From: Pseudacidovorax sp. | Lineage (GTDB): Bacteria; Pseudomonadota; Gammaproteobacteria; Burkholderiales; Burkholderiaceae_C | Reading direction: 5' to 3' | Assembly: GCF_017991995.1 (NCBI RefSeq) | Contig: NZ_JAGOPN010000026.1 | Coordinates: 31,651-74,739 of the forward strand | DNA length: 43,089 nucleotides | In this document: piece after piece, positions 33,565 to 42,829 of the stretch | How the letters are laid out: every line of letters begins with the position of its first letter | How positions within the stretch are numbered: the stretch's first letter is position 1 | Made by a program: the position numbers and the translations under genes | Notes under the pieces: model-generated | The model's input: the letters and a program-made list of their open reading frames with translations, nothing else | Databases searched by the model: none | What the model was told of the DNA's origin: nothing

Positions 33565-34269
33565 ATGCCCCCCGACCCGACCGCCACCGACGCACTGACC
33601 ATCGAAGCCCTGGCTTCGGGCTCGGGCGTGACGGTGCGCAACATCCGCGCCTACACCACGGCCGGCCTGCTGCCGCCGCCGAAGCTGCGCGGGCGGCTGG
33701 GGCTCTATGGCGAGGAGCATGCGCAGCGGCTCGAACTGATCCGCGCGCTGCGCGAGCAGGGCTTCGGCATCGAGGCCATCCGCCGCGTGTTCGAGCAGGC
33801 GCCGGCCAGCTCCTGGCGCAGCCTGGCGGCGGTGGCGCAGTCGATCTCGGACAACCTCTTCGCGGCCGAAGCACCGCTGGTGGTGCCAGCCGAGCAGGTC
33901 AAGGCCCAATGGCAGGGCCGCATGACACCCGCCCTGCTCGACCGCGCGCTGCGCGCCGGCCTGGCGCGCCGCCTGCCCGACGGCAGCGTGCAGCACCTGA
34001 GCCCCGCGCTCGCGCGCATCGCCGAGCAGCTGGCGGCCCTGGGCCTCACGCCCGAGCAGGCCATCGACATGCAGGAGGCGCTGGTGCGCACCCTGCGCAG
34101 CGTGGCGCGGCGCTGGCTGCGCACGCTGGTCGATGCGGTGCTGGCCCAGCCCGAGCGCGCGTCCGCGCTGCTGCAGCAGGCCGGACCGCTGGCCACGGGG
34201 GCGGTGCAGGCGGCCTTTCCGCTCATCCTCCAGCAGGAGCTGGATGCCCTCGTCGCCCGCCAGAAATGA
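33565..34269 (+). CDS. MerR-family transcriptional regulator
   Basis: A 234-residue regulator with an N-terminal MerR-type winged helix (about 11-80): TIEALASGSGVTVRNIRAYT, then GLLPPPKLRGRLGLYGEEHA and LRALREQGFGIEAIRRV. The C-terminal ~140 residues are helical and contain no cysteine cluster, which argues against a metal sensor and for an organic-ligand or drug sensor. Its stop codon is 10 bp before the tolC-like gene, so it is probably the first gene of the export operon and controls it. Possible autoregulation through the palindrome at 33521-33533. Confidence 0.9.
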   Translation: MPPDPTATDALTIEALASGSGVTVRNIRAYTTAGLLPPPKLRGRLGLYGEEHAQRLELIRALREQGFGIEAIRRVFEQAPASSWRSLAAVAQSISDNLFAAEAPLVVPAEQVKAQWQGRMTPALLDRALRAGLARRLPDGSVQHLSPALARIAEQLAALGLTPEQAIDMQEALVRTLRSVARRWLRTLVDAVLAQPERASALLQQAGPLATGAVQAAFPLILQQELDALVARQK

Positions 34270-34279
34270 CCTTCACGCC

Positions 34280-35704
34280 ATGACCCACCTGCGACGCCCC
34301 TTTCCGCTTGCGGCCTTCGCGCTGGCCGCGGGCCTGGCTGCTTCGGCGGCGCATGCGCAGACCGCGCCCGACGGCCTGGCGCTGAGCTTCGAGGCCGCCC
34401 GCCAGCGCATGCTGGAGCGCTCTGACAAGCTGGCCGCCGCGCGCGCCGGTGTCGAGTCCAAGTCGCTGCGCGCCGATGCGCTGCGCAACCTGGGCGGGCC
34501 GGTGGTCAGCGTGACCGGCGTGGGCTATGCCTATGACGCGCGGCTGAACGTCGATCTGTCCTCCTTCGATTCGGGCCTCACGCAGGTCGGCCAGTTGCTG
34601 CCCGCCAGCCTGCAGAGCAGCCTGGCCCGCCTGCCGGTGCGCCTGCCCGACAGCTACACGCTGCAGCGCGATGGCCATGGCTTCACGTCGTCGGTGTCGG
34701 CCATCTGGCCGCTCTACACCGGCGGCGCCACCGACGCGGTGCGCGGCTTTGCCGGCGCACAGACCCGCGAGGCCCGTGCCGATGCCGACCAGACCGGCGG
34801 CGAGGTGGACCAGACGCTGGTGGAGCGCTACTTCGGCGCCCAGCTCGCGCAGCGCGCTGCCGACCTGCGCGCCCAGGCCGAACGCACCATCGCCGGCCAC
34901 GACGAGGCGGCGCAGAAGATGCTGGCGGCCGGCGTCATCTCGCGCGTGGAGCGGCTGCAGGCCCGCAGCGCCTATGAAGAGGCACGCCGCAATGCCGAGA
35001 AGGCCCGGGACGATGCCGAGCTGGCCGCCGTCGCGCTGGCCCGCACCGTGCGGGCCGACCAGCCGGTGCTGCCGCGCACGCCGCTCTTCGTCCTCAGCCA
35101 GCCGGTCGAGCCGCTCGGCTACTTCCTCGATGCGGCGCAGTTGCACCATCCGGGCCTGGCCAAGGTCGCGGCGAAGAAGGTGCAGGCCGAGGAACTGCAT
35201 GCCGGCGAGGAGGCCCTGCGTCGCCCGCAGGTGCTGGCCTTCGGCACGCACGACCTCAAGCGCCGCGAAGAGGCCGGCTGGGTGGCCGGCGTGGGCGTGT
35301 ACTGGACGCTCTACGACAGCATCGACCGCGACCAGCTGGCCGCCGCCAGCCTGAAGCAGGTGGAGCAGGCCGAGCGCACCGATGCGCAGGCGCGCAGCGA
35401 CATCTCGCTGCTGGTGGAGCGCAACTGGCGGGCACTGGAGAACGCGCGCCGGCAGTTCGCGTCGATGCAGGCCGGCATCGACCTGGCGCAGGAGGTGGTG
35501 CGCCTGCGCAGCGCCGGCCTGCGCGAAGGCACCAGCACCACGCAGGACCTGATCGACGCCGAGACCAACCTGGCCAAGGTGCAGACCGAACGCGCCCAGG
35601 CCGCCAACGAGTACGTGCAGGCCCTGGCCCGCCTGCTGCAGAGCGCCGGCATCTCCGAGCGCTTTGCCGACTACATCGCCCGCGCCGATGTGAGGATCGA
35701 ATGA
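34280..35704 (+). CDS. TolC-family outer-membrane efflux protein
   Basis: Outer-membrane duct of a tripartite exporter. The 474-residue product has a signal peptide (PLAAFALAAGLAASAAHAQ, cleaved near residue 27) and two outer-membrane efflux repeats rich in coiled-coil helices (about 35-225 and 260-465; LVERYFGAQLAQRAADLRAQ, EVVRLRSAGLREGTSTTQDL). The length is normal for the family. The ATG at 34280 is chosen because it begins the signal peptide; upstream frame is shadow of the MerR gene. The stop overlaps the HlyD start (ATGA). Confidence 0.92.
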   Translation: MTHLRRPFPLAAFALAAGLAASAAHAQTAPDGLALSFEAARQRMLERSDKLAAARAGVESKSLRADALRNLGGPVVSVTGVGYAYDARLNVDLSSFDSGLTQVGQLLPASLQSSLARLPVRLPDSYTLQRDGHGFTSSVSAIWPLYTGGATDAVRGFAGAQTREARADADQTGGEVDQTLVERYFGAQLAQRAADLRAQAERTIAGHDEAAQKMLAAGVISRVERLQARSAYEEARRNAEKARDDAELAAVALARTVRADQPVLPRTPLFVLSQPVEPLGYFLDAAQLHHPGLAKVAAKKVQAEELHAGEEALRRPQVLAFGTHDLKRREEAGWVAGVGVYWTLYDSIDRDQLAAASLKQVEQAERTDAQARSDISLLVERNWRALENARRQFASMQAGIDLAQEVVRLRSAGLREGTSTTQDLIDAETNLAKVQTERAQAANEYVQALARLLQSAGISERFADYIARADVRIE

Positions 35705-36693
35705 CCATGACCCAACGTCGCAAGACCCTGCCCCTGGCCATCGTGGCCGGCCTCATCGTCGCCGGCCTGATCGGCTGGGGCTTCTGGCGCGCCAGCCGGC
35801 CGGCGCCCGAGGTGTTCCAGGGCCAGATGGAGGCGAAGGAAACCGACATCGCCGCCAAGATCCCCGGCCGCATCGCCGAGGTCATGGTGCGCGAGGGCGA
35901 CCGCATCGAGGCGGGCGCGCCGATCCTGCGCATGGCCTCGCCCGAGGTCGATGCCAAGCTGGCCCAGGCCACGGCCGCCCAGCAGGCCGCCCAGGCCGTG
36001 GCGAAGAAGGCCGAGAACGGCGCCCGCCCGCAGGAGATCGAGATGGCCCGCATGCAGTGGCGGCGCGCCGAGACGGCCGCCGAGCTGGCCCGCAAGTCCT
36101 TCGACCGCGTGGACGGCCTGGCGCGCGAGGGCCTGGTGCCGGCGCAGAAGCGCGACGAGGCCGAAGCCAACTGGAAGGCCTCGCGCGATGCCGCCATCGC
36201 CGCCCGCGCGCAGTACGACCTGGCCCGCCAGGGCGCCCGCGGCGAGGACAAGGCCGCCGCCGAGGCCCAGGCCCGGCAGGTGGCGGGCGTGGTGGCCGAG
36301 GCCCAGGCCGCCAAGGCCGAGACCGAACTGCGCAGCCCCGTCGCCGGCGAGGTGGCCAAGGTGCTGGCCCGCGCCGGCGAGCTGGTGCCGCAGGGCGTGG
36401 CCGCCGTCACCGTGGTCGACCTGACCGACCAGTGGGTGGTGCTGAACGTGCGCGAGGACCGGCTGTCGCGCTTCGCCGTCGGCAACGAGTTCGAGGCCCG
36501 CCTGCCGGCATTGGGCCCGCAGGCGGCGACGGCCCGCTTCAAGGTGACGTACAGCGCGCCGCTGCCGGACTTCGCGACCTGGCGCGCCACGCGCGCAGGC
36601 GCCGGCTTCGACGTGCGCACCTTCGAAGTCCGCGCCAGGCCGCTGCAGCCCATCGCCGGCGCGCGGCCGGGCATGAGCGTGCTGGTCGACTGA
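35701..36693 (+). CDS. HlyD-family periplasmic adaptor (membrane fusion protein)
   Basis: A 330-residue adaptor linking the inner-membrane permeases to the TolC duct. Seen: a single N-terminal membrane anchor (about 11-28, PLAIVAGLIVAGLIGWGF), a split biotinyl-lipoyl domain (AAKIPGRIAEVMVREGDRIE and ELRSPVAGEVAKVLARAGEL), an intervening coiled-coil hairpin (about 85-200) and a beta-barrel region ending RPGMSVLVD. The layout resembles E. coli YhiI. The start overlaps the tolC stop by 4 bp; 64 bp separate it from the first permease gene. Confidence 0.92.
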   Translation: MTMTQRRKTLPLAIVAGLIVAGLIGWGFWRASRPAPEVFQGQMEAKETDIAAKIPGRIAEVMVREGDRIEAGAPILRMASPEVDAKLAQATAAQQAAQAVAKKAENGARPQEIEMARMQWRRAETAAELARKSFDRVDGLAREGLVPAQKRDEAEANWKASRDAAIAARAQYDLARQGARGEDKAAAEAQARQVAGVVAEAQAAKAETELRSPVAGEVAKVLARAGELVPQGVAAVTVVDLTDQWVVLNVREDRLSRFAVGNEFEARLPALGPQAATARFKVTYSAPLPDFATWRATRAGAGFDVRTFEVRARPLQPIAGARPGMSVLVD

Positions 36694-36757
36694 GGCTGGG
36701 TGCCCGAAGCCACCATGAATCTTCACCACGCGCCCGGCGGCGTCCAGCTCGCACACG

Positions 36758-37975
36758 ATGCCTGAGCCGGTGAGCCCCTTCACCCGCAGCCTGCGCCGCG
36801 AAGCCCGGCGCCTCGCCAGCCAGCCCTGGGAGCTGGCCATGGTGAGCTGGGTGCCGGCCCTGGCCGCCGCGCTGATGTGGTGGATCTTCTCGGCCGGCCT
36901 GCCGAACCGGCTGCCCATCGGCGTGCTGGACGAGGACCATTCGGCCATCTCCCGCCAGATCGAGCGCTTCCTGGAAGCCTCGCCGGGTCTGCAGGTGGCC
37001 GAGCGCTATGCCGACGCGGCCGAGATGGACCGTGCCCTGGTGGCCGGCCGCGTGCATGCGGCGGTGTGGATGCCGCGCGAGCTCTCGCGCGAGCTCAAGC
37101 AGGGCCGCGCCGGTCAGGTCGTGCTGCTGCACAACGCGCAGCGCGGCACCCATTCCAGCCTGATCCAGCGCGACGTGCGAACGGCCGTGGGCACGGTGTC
37201 GGCCGGCATCGAGCTGACGGCACGCGCCAAGCGCGGCGAATCGGCCCCGACGGCGCGGGCGCACCTGGACCCGGTGCGGGCCAACACGGTGGCGCTGTTC
37301 AACACCTCGAGCAACTACGAGCAGTTTCTGGGCGCGGCGCTGATCCCGGCGCTGCTGCACATCTTTGCCATGACCGCGGGTGCGTGGACGCTGGGCCGCG
37401 AGCTGCGCGACCGCAGCCTGGGCGAGTGGCTGGCGCCGGGTGTGGGTGCGAATGCGGGCACGGCGGCCGGCGCAAACTGGGGCGACGCAGCCGCGGCCCT
37501 GGCCGGCAAGCTGTTGCTGCCATGGGCATCGCTGTCGGTCGTCGGGTTGCTGGCGCTGCTGGGCCTCACGCTCGGACGGGGCTGGCACCCGGCCGGCTCG
37601 CTGCTGTGGGTGGGCGTGGCGCTGGTGCTGTTCCTGGGCCTGTCGGTGGCGATGGGCGCCTTCCTGGCGGCGCTGACGCGCTCGCTGCGCACGGCGCTCT
37701 CGGGCACGGGCTTCATCACCGCGCCGGCCTTCGCCTTCGGCGGCGTGGGCTTTCCGCTGGTGGCCATGCCTGCCGCCGCGCGCGCCTGGGCGCTGGCCTT
37801 GCCGTACACGCACTACGCCCGCGTGCAGATCGAGCAGTTGCAGATGGGCGCGCCGCTGGCCTATTCGATGGCCACGCCGCTGTGGATGGCGGTGGCCGCA
37901 ACGGCCCTCCTGGCCGCCAGCGCCGGCCTGGTCGGCCGCGCGACCAAGGCGCCCGAGAGCTGGGGCAAGCGCTGA
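36758..37975 (+). CDS. ABC-2-type transport permease (first of two)
   Basis: A 405-residue inner-membrane protein of the ABC-2/YhhJ type: one N-terminal helix (WELAMVSWVPALAAALMWW), a large periplasmic loop (about 50-190) with LPIGVLDEDHSAISRQIERF, and five C-terminal helices beginning near residue 190 (LGAALIPALLHIFAMTAGAW). It contains the GTVSAGIEL segment also found in the second permease, so the two are paralogues. ATG at 36758 (MPEPVSPFTRSLRREARR). The stop overlaps the start of the next permease by one base (TGATGA). No nucleotide-binding subunit is encoded nearby. Confidence 0.88.
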   Translation: MPEPVSPFTRSLRREARRLASQPWELAMVSWVPALAAALMWWIFSAGLPNRLPIGVLDEDHSAISRQIERFLEASPGLQVAERYADAAEMDRALVAGRVHAAVWMPRELSRELKQGRAGQVVLLHNAQRGTHSSLIQRDVRTAVGTVSAGIELTARAKRGESAPTARAHLDPVRANTVALFNTSSNYEQFLGAALIPALLHIFAMTAGAWTLGRELRDRSLGEWLAPGVGANAGTAAGANWGDAAAALAGKLLLPWASLSVVGLLALLGLTLGRGWHPAGSLLWVGVALVLFLGLSVAMGAFLAALTRSLRTALSGTGFITAPAFAFGGVGFPLVAMPAAARAWALALPYTHYARVQIEQLQMGAPLAYSMATPLWMAVAATALLAASAGLVGRATKAPESWGKR

Positions 37976-39141
37976 TGACAGACGCACCGCACGCCGACCG
38001 CACCCGCCTGCGCTTCGCCGACGCCTGGCGCGCCACGGCCCTGGCCGTGCTGCGCGACCCGGGCGTGCTGCTGATCCTGCTGCTCGCGCCGGTGATCTAC
38101 GGCTTCTTCTATCCCTGGCCCTACGGCACCGAGGCCGTGACGCGCGTGCCCGTCGCGGTGGTGGACCAGGACGGCAGCAACCTGTCGCGCCAGATCGTGC
38201 GCTTCGCGCAGGCCAGCCCGCGCATCGACGTGCGTCTGGTGACCGGCGACGAACAGGCGGCACGACAAGCCCTGTGGCGCGGCGAGATCGAGGGCTACGC
38301 GCTGCTGCCGCGCGACCTCAAGCGCGACGTGGTGCGCGGCGCGGCGGCGGGCGTGACCATCGAGGGCAACGGCGCCTATGCGCTGCTCAACAAGTCGGTG
38401 CTCTACGGCTTCTCGGAAGCGGTGGGCACGGTGTCGGCCGGCATCGAGATCCGCCGCCTGCAGGCGGCCGGCCAAAGCGCGCCGCAGGCCCAGGCCAGCC
38501 GCAGTCCGCTCAACACGCAGCTGGTGCCGCTGTTCAACCCGACCGAGGGCTACGGCAGCTATGTGGTGCCGGCCGTGGCGCTCTTGATCCTGCACCAGAC
38601 GCTGCTGATGGGCTGCGCCATGCTGGCCGGCACCTGGGCCGAGGCCGACCGGCTGCGTGCGCGCCCCGCAGCCTGGCTGGGGCGCCTGGCGGCGCTGTCG
38701 GGCTTCGGGCTCATGACGGGGCTGTTCTTCTTCGGCTGGATCTTCGTGCTGCAGGACTATCCGCGCGGCGGCAATCCGCCGGCCGCCGCGCTGCTGCTGG
38801 CCTTCTATGTGCCCACGGTCTGTGCGCTGGGTCTGCTGCTGGGCTGCTGGTTTCGCGACCGGGAACGCGCGCTGCAGGTGATCCTGTTCAGCTCGCTGCC
38901 GCTGGCCTTCCTCTCGGGGTTCTCGTGGCCCAGCGAGGCGCTCCCTTTGCCGCTGCAATGGCTGGGCGGCTGGCTGCCCAGCACGGCGGGCATCCAGGCC
39001 TCGCTGCGGCTCAACCAGATGGGCGCGCCGCTGGCGGATGTGCTGCCCTGGCTGGGCAAGCTGGCTGTGGTGTTCGGCCTGGCGCTGGCGGGGCTGCTGT
39101 GGGCGGGGAGGCTGCGCGCCGGGCCATACCCGCGCGGTTGA
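37975..39141 (+). CDS. ABC-2-type transport permease (second of two)
   Basis: A 388-residue paralogue of the preceding permease: N-terminal helix (PGVLLILLLAPVIYGFFYPW), periplasmic loop with VPVAVVDQDGSNLSRQIVRF and GTVSAGIEIRRL, then five or six helices (VVPAVALLILHQTLLMGCAM, LMTGLFFFGWIFVL, LAFYVPTVCALGLLLGCW). The ATG at 37975 shares a base with the upstream stop. Two permeases beside HlyD and TolC suggest a heterodimeric membrane channel; substrate unknown. Its TGA stop forms the first three bases of the Fur-like palindrome ahead of fumC. Confidence 0.88.
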   Translation: MTDAPHADRTRLRFADAWRATALAVLRDPGVLLILLLAPVIYGFFYPWPYGTEAVTRVPVAVVDQDGSNLSRQIVRFAQASPRIDVRLVTGDEQAARQALWRGEIEGYALLPRDLKRDVVRGAAAGVTIEGNGAYALLNKSVLYGFSEAVGTVSAGIEIRRLQAAGQSAPQAQASRSPLNTQLVPLFNPTEGYGSYVVPAVALLILHQTLLMGCAMLAGTWAEADRLRARPAAWLGRLAALSGFGLMTGLFFFGWIFVLQDYPRGGNPPAAALLLAFYVPTVCALGLLLGCWFRDRERALQVILFSSLPLAFLSGFSWPSEALPLPLQWLGGWLPSTAGIQASLRLNQMGAPLADVLPWLGKLAVVFGLALAGLLWAGRLRAGPYPRG

Positions 39142-39167
39142 GAATTTTTCTCATCGCGGGGGATACT
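39138..39167 (+). promoter_or_regulatory. fumC promoter with overlapping Fur-box-like palindrome
   Basis: 39139-39153 reads TGAGAATTTTTCTCA, a 15-bp palindrome (arms TGAGAA/TTCTCA). It differs by one position from the 7-1-7 Fur core TGAGAATNATTCTCA seen in betaproteobacteria. A possible -35 TTGAGA (39138-39143) and -10 GATACT (39162-39167), 18 bp apart, place the palindrome over the -35, as expected for iron-dependent repression of fumC. Seen by eye; binding is inferred. Confidence 0.55.
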
Positions 39168-39204
39168 GGCGGACTTTTCCTTCATCCACTCGACACTCGC
39201 CGCC

Positions 39205-40596
39205 ATGAGCACCAGCACCCGCATCGAGAAAGACACCTTCGGTCCCATCGAGGTCCCTGCCGACCACCTGTGGGGCGCGCAGACGCAGCGCTCGCTGCAG
39301 AACTTCGACATCTCGGGCGAGCGCCAGCCGCTGGAGATCATCCAGGCGCTGGCCCTGGTGAAGCGGGCCTCGGCCGTGGTCAACCAGCAGCTGGGCCTGC
39401 AGGACGCCAAGAAGACCGATGCCATCGTGGCCGCCGCCGACGAGGTGCTGGCCGGCAAGCATCCGCATGAGTTCCCGCTGGTCGTATGGCAGACCGGCTC
39501 GGGCACGCAGACCAACATGAACGTCAACGAGGTGCTGGCCAACCGCGCGAGCGAGCTGCTGGGCGGTGCGCGCGGCGAAGGCCGCCTGGTGCACCCCAAC
39601 GACGACGTCAACCGCAGCCAGTCGAGCAACGACGTCTTCCCCACCGCCATGCACGTCGCGGCCGTGCAGGCGCTCACGCACAAGCTGCTGCCGGCCATCG
39701 CCAAGCTGCGCGCCACGCTGGCGAAGAAGTCCGAGGACTTCATGGACATCGTGAAGATCGGCCGCACCCACCTGCAGGACGCCACGCCGCTGACGCTGGG
39801 CCAGGAGGTCTCGGGCTGGGTCGCCCAGTTGGACCAGAACGAACGCCATGTGCGCGCCGCCCTGCCCCACCTGTGCGAACTGGCCCTGGGTGGCACCGCG
39901 GTGGGCACGGGCCTGAACGCGCCCAAGGGCTATGCCGAAGGCGTGGCGGCCGAGCTGGCCCGCCTGACCGGCCTGCCCTTCGTCACGGCGCCGAGCAAGT
40001 TCGAGGTGATGGCCGCCTGCGACGCCTTCGTGCATGCGCATGGCGCGCTCAAGACGCTGGCGGCCAGCATGAACAAGATCGCCAACGACGTGCGCTGGCT
40101 GGCGAGCGGCCCGCGCAGCGGCATCGGCGAGCTGAGCATTCCCGAGAACGAGCCGGGCTCGTCGATCATGCCCGGCAAGGTCAACCCGACGCAGAGCGAG
40201 GCCGTGACCATGCTGGCCGCGCAGGTGATGGGCAACGACGTGGCCATCAACATCGGCGGCATGTCCGGCAACTTCGAGCTGAACGTGTTCCGCCCCATGG
40301 TGGCCCACAACTTCCTGCAGAGCGTGCGCCTGCTGGCCGACGGCATCGTGAGCTTCAACGACCACTGCGCCGTGGGCATCGAGCCCAACCGCGACCGCAT
40401 CGCCGAGCTGGTGAGCCGCTCGCTGATGCTGGTGACCGCGCTGAACACGCACATCGGCTACGACAAGGCGGCCTACATCGCCAAGAAGGCGCACAAGGAA
40501 GGCAGCAGCCTGCGCGAGGCGGCCATCGCCTCGGGGCACCTGACGGGCGAGCAGTTCGACCAGTGGGTCATCCCCGAGAACATGACCGGCCGCTGA
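39205..40596 (+). CDS. fumC: Class II fumarate hydratase (FumC)
   Basis: Iron-independent fumarase that interconverts fumarate and L-malate in the TCA cycle, a homotetramer in the cytoplasm. The 463-residue length is canonical. Seen: [20 protein letters not shown] (95-114), [20 protein letters not shown] (130-149), [16 protein letters not shown] with the active-site His189, and the superfamily signature [11 protein letters not shown] (318-328) with the catalytic serine. The ATG at 39205 has no strong Shine-Dalgarno sequence but matches the family start. A Fur-like palindrome upstream suggests induction under iron limitation, when iron-sulphur fumarases fail; this regulation is known in Pseudomonas. 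Confidence 0.98.
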   Translation: MSTSTRIEKDTFGPIEVPADHLWGAQTQRSLQNFDISGERQPLEIIQALALVKRASAVVNQQLGLQDAKKTDAIVAAADEVLAGKHPHEFPLVVWQTGSGTQTNMNVNEVLANRASELLGGARGEGRLVHPNDDVNRSQSSNDVFPTAMHVAAVQALTHKLLPAIAKLRATLAKKSEDFMDIVKIGRTHLQDATPLTLGQEVSGWVAQLDQNERHVRAALPHLCELALGGTAVGTGLNAPKGYAEGVAAELARLTGLPFVTAPSKFEVMAACDAFVHAHGALKTLAASMNKIANDVRWLASGPRSGIGELSIPENEPGSSIMPGKVNPTQSEAVTMLAAQVMGNDVAINIGGMSGNFELNVFRPMVAHNFLQSVRLLADGIVSFNDHCAVGIEPNRDRIAELVSRSLMLVTALNTHIGYDKAAYIAKKAHKEGSSLREAAIASGHLTGEQFDQWVIPENMTGR

Positions 40597-40627
40597 GCGC
40601 CCGCATTCGCCTGCAGGAGCCCTCCAT

Positions 40628-42361
40628 TTGAGCGACCGCCGCCAGGACGCCGACATGGCGCCGACCGACGTCCCGACGCCTGGCGCACCGCGACGCGCCA
40701 AGGCCTGGCCGCTCATGGCCCTCGTCGCCATCGCGACCGGCTTCGTGGTGCTGGGCCACGATGGGCGGCGGGTCGCGCAGATGCTGGTGCTGCTGCTGCC
40801 CGCGCTGGCCTGGATGGCCTGGCCGGTGCGCAGCACGGCGGTGCACCGCGCCCGGCGGGTGGCGGTGCTGGCGGCGGTGATGGCCTTCGCGGCCGATGGC
40901 GTGGTGCGGGCCTACCTGCTCGACACCTACCAGTCCGCGCCCGACGGCGCTGTGGTGCTGGGCGCGCTGGCCAACACCAATGCGCGCGAAAGTGGCGAGT
41001 ACCTGCAGATGCACTGGCGCACGGCCGCGCTGTGGTGCGCGGTGATGGGGGCCGCGGGCTATGCCGTGTGGCGGCTGACGGCCTACGGGCGGCGACGCCG
41101 CATCGCCACGGCCGCCGGAGCGCCACGCGATGCCGCCGATGGCGGTGCAGCAGGCACGCCGGTCGAGATCGAGGTCGCGCCCCACCGCGCCTGGCTGGCC
41201 CTGCTGGTGGTGGCCTTCGCCTTCGGTGCACTGGCCCATGCCAGCAAGCCCTGGCGGCGGCTGCATCCGGTGGTCTTCTGGACGCAGTGGGTCGACGATG
41301 CGGGCGACCTGCGCACCGCCTGGGCCGACCAGCAGCGCATGCGCGACGCCGCCCTGCAGCACGCCCATGCGGCGGCGCCACAGGTGACGCGCGCAGGGCC
41401 ATCGACGGTGGTGCTGGTCATCACCGACAGCATCAACCGCGACAACCTGGGGCTTTACGGCTACGGTCGCAACACCACGCCGCGCCTGGCGGCCGCGCAG
41501 CGGCGCGAGCCGCAGCAGATGACGGTGCTGCGCCATGCCTGGTCGGTGGACGCGAGCACGCTGCCGGCCATGGCCAACATGATGCGATTCGGCCAGCCCA
41601 CGGCGGCCGACGCGCAGCACCTGCTGCCGCTGGCGCGCGCCGCCGGCTACAAGGTCTGGTGGATGAGCAACCACGACGACGTGGCCATCGAGCAGCAGCA
41701 TGCGCGCCTCGCCGACGAGGTCGAGATCGTCAACCGCGTGCCGGGGCGCGCCAGTGCCTCGCTCGATGGCGAACTGCTCGACTGCGTGCAGGAAGCCCTG
41801 GCCGACCCGGCCGAGCGCAAGCTGATCGTGGTGCACCTGCTGGGCGCCCATCCGCATTACCGGCTGCGCTTTCCGGGCACGCAGGACAACCCCTTCGACG
41901 ACACGGTGGACGCGGTCGAGTCGGGCCTGATCGCCAAGGGCCGCCCGGCGTGGGTGCGGCGCTTCCGCCAGGACTACGACAACGCCCTGCTGTACCACGA
42001 CTTCGTGGTCGCCGAGACGCTGCAGCTCACGCGCACCGTGGGGCGCCTGGCCGAGTACCGGGCCTGGGTCTACGTCTCGGACCATGGCCAGGAGGTGGGC
42101 CACGGCAGCGACCATGTGGGCCACAGCCCGAGCACGGCCTCGGGGTACCGCATTCCGGCCATCGTGTGGCGCAACCAGGTGCCGGCCGATGTGCCATCGG
42201 TGGCCGAACGTCCCTTCCGCGCGGACTGGCTGGGGTGGACGATGGCCGACCTGCTGGCCCTGCAGTGGAAGGGCCAGGTCGCCGGGCGCGACGTTCTGGC
42301 GGACGACTACCGGTGGGAGGCGCCGGTGCTGCCGGTGAAGGTGCGGTCGTATCTGGATTGA
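40628..42361 (+). CDS. Phosphoethanolamine-transferase-like membrane enzyme (sulfatase fold)
   Basis: EptA/CptA-type enzymes move phosphoethanolamine from phosphatidylethanolamine onto lipid A or core sugars in the periplasm. The 577-residue product has five N-terminal helices (about 26-43, 50-66, 77-98, 132-150, 188-204) and a periplasmic alkaline-phosphatase/sulfatase-fold domain (about 255-560) with VLVITDSINRDNLGLYGYGR, HLLGAHPHYRLRF and metal-site YVSDHGQEVGHG. The usual nucleophilic Thr appears replaced: the segment aligned to GTATAVSVPCMF reads SVDASTLPAMANM, making Ser306 the likely nucleophile. The start is TTG at 40628, 8 bp after AGGAG; ATG at 40655 is the alternative. It lies 31 bp after fumC. 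The acceptor is unknown. Confidence 0.82.
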   Translation: MSDRRQDADMAPTDVPTPGAPRRAKAWPLMALVAIATGFVVLGHDGRRVAQMLVLLLPALAWMAWPVRSTAVHRARRVAVLAAVMAFAADGVVRAYLLDTYQSAPDGAVVLGALANTNARESGEYLQMHWRTAALWCAVMGAAGYAVWRLTAYGRRRRIATAAGAPRDAADGGAAGTPVEIEVAPHRAWLALLVVAFAFGALAHASKPWRRLHPVVFWTQWVDDAGDLRTAWADQQRMRDAALQHAHAAAPQVTRAGPSTVVLVITDSINRDNLGLYGYGRNTTPRLAAAQRREPQQMTVLRHAWSVDASTLPAMANMMRFGQPTAADAQHLLPLARAAGYKVWWMSNHDDVAIEQQHARLADEVEIVNRVPGRASASLDGELLDCVQEALADPAERKLIVVHLLGAHPHYRLRFPGTQDNPFDDTVDAVESGLIAKGRPAWVRRFRQDYDNALLYHDFVVAETLQLTRTVGRLAEYRAWVYVSDHGQEVGHGSDHVGHSPSTASGYRIPAIVWRNQVPADVPSVAERPFRADWLGWTMADLLALQWKGQVAGRDVLADDYRWEAPVLPVKVRSYLD

Positions 42362-42516
42362 GATCGTCGCTGCTGCTTCGGCGATGCTTCGGGGTGCGCG
42401 GTGGTGTCGGGCTCAGGGTGCGCGGGCTCATACGGGGTCGGTCGGCCCTGCGGTCCGACTCCGCTGCGGTGCTCGGACAGACGGGCCGCGGCAGAACTCG
42501 CTACGCGCTTCGCGCT

Positions 42517-42600
42517 GCGCTCAAACAACCGCCGCGAATCAGTTCACGAAGCAGGCCTGTCCTCCGGCAGGCCTGCAGCCCGTCCATCCTCCGCTCCTCG
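42517..42600 (+). repeat. 84-bp inverted repeat, left arm, with internal hairpin
   Basis: Reverse complement of 42830-42913, about 90% identical by eye. It contains a perfect 9-bp stem: GCAGGCCTG (42551-42559), 8-nt loop, CAGGCCTGC (42568-42576). The outer part reads GCGCTCAAACAACCGCCGCG. Confidence 0.85.
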
Positions 42601-42680
42601 CCGACCCCGAAATCGCCCGCGCACCCTGAGCCCGCCACCACCGCGTGGAAACGATCGTTGAATACCGAGCGTGCCCGCTT

Positions 42681-42720
42681 CTCCCTGGCTCCCTGGCTCC
42701 CTGCCTCCCTGCCTCCCTGG
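42681..42720. repeat. 8-bp tandem repeat, five copies (CTCCCTGG/C)
   Basis: Five consecutive copies of CTCCCTGG or CTCCCTGC (order G, G, C, C, G in the last base) between the two arms of the 84-bp inverted repeat. Non-coding microsatellite. Confidence 0.85.
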
Positions 42721-42829
42721 CAGTTCGATGTACCGCTACGGTCAGTTCGGCATGTCGCCGGTGCCGGCCGATCACCCGCGACGCAGGCCCTGGTGCCGGT
42801 GAGGGCGTGGCGGCGCGCCTGTGGGGCGC

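Noticed and set aside
36694-36757. Antisense stretch in the hlyD-permease gap reading CELDAAGRVVKIHGG
   Set aside because: Protein-like by eye, but only about 16 residues long between unrelated shadow sequence, with no start site or homologue I can name; kept as plain intergenic DNA.
42551-42576. Hairpin considered as a Rho-independent terminator for the sulfatase-type gene
   Set aside because: Strong stem but no following T-run, about 190 bp from the stop codon, and part of a larger inverted repeat.
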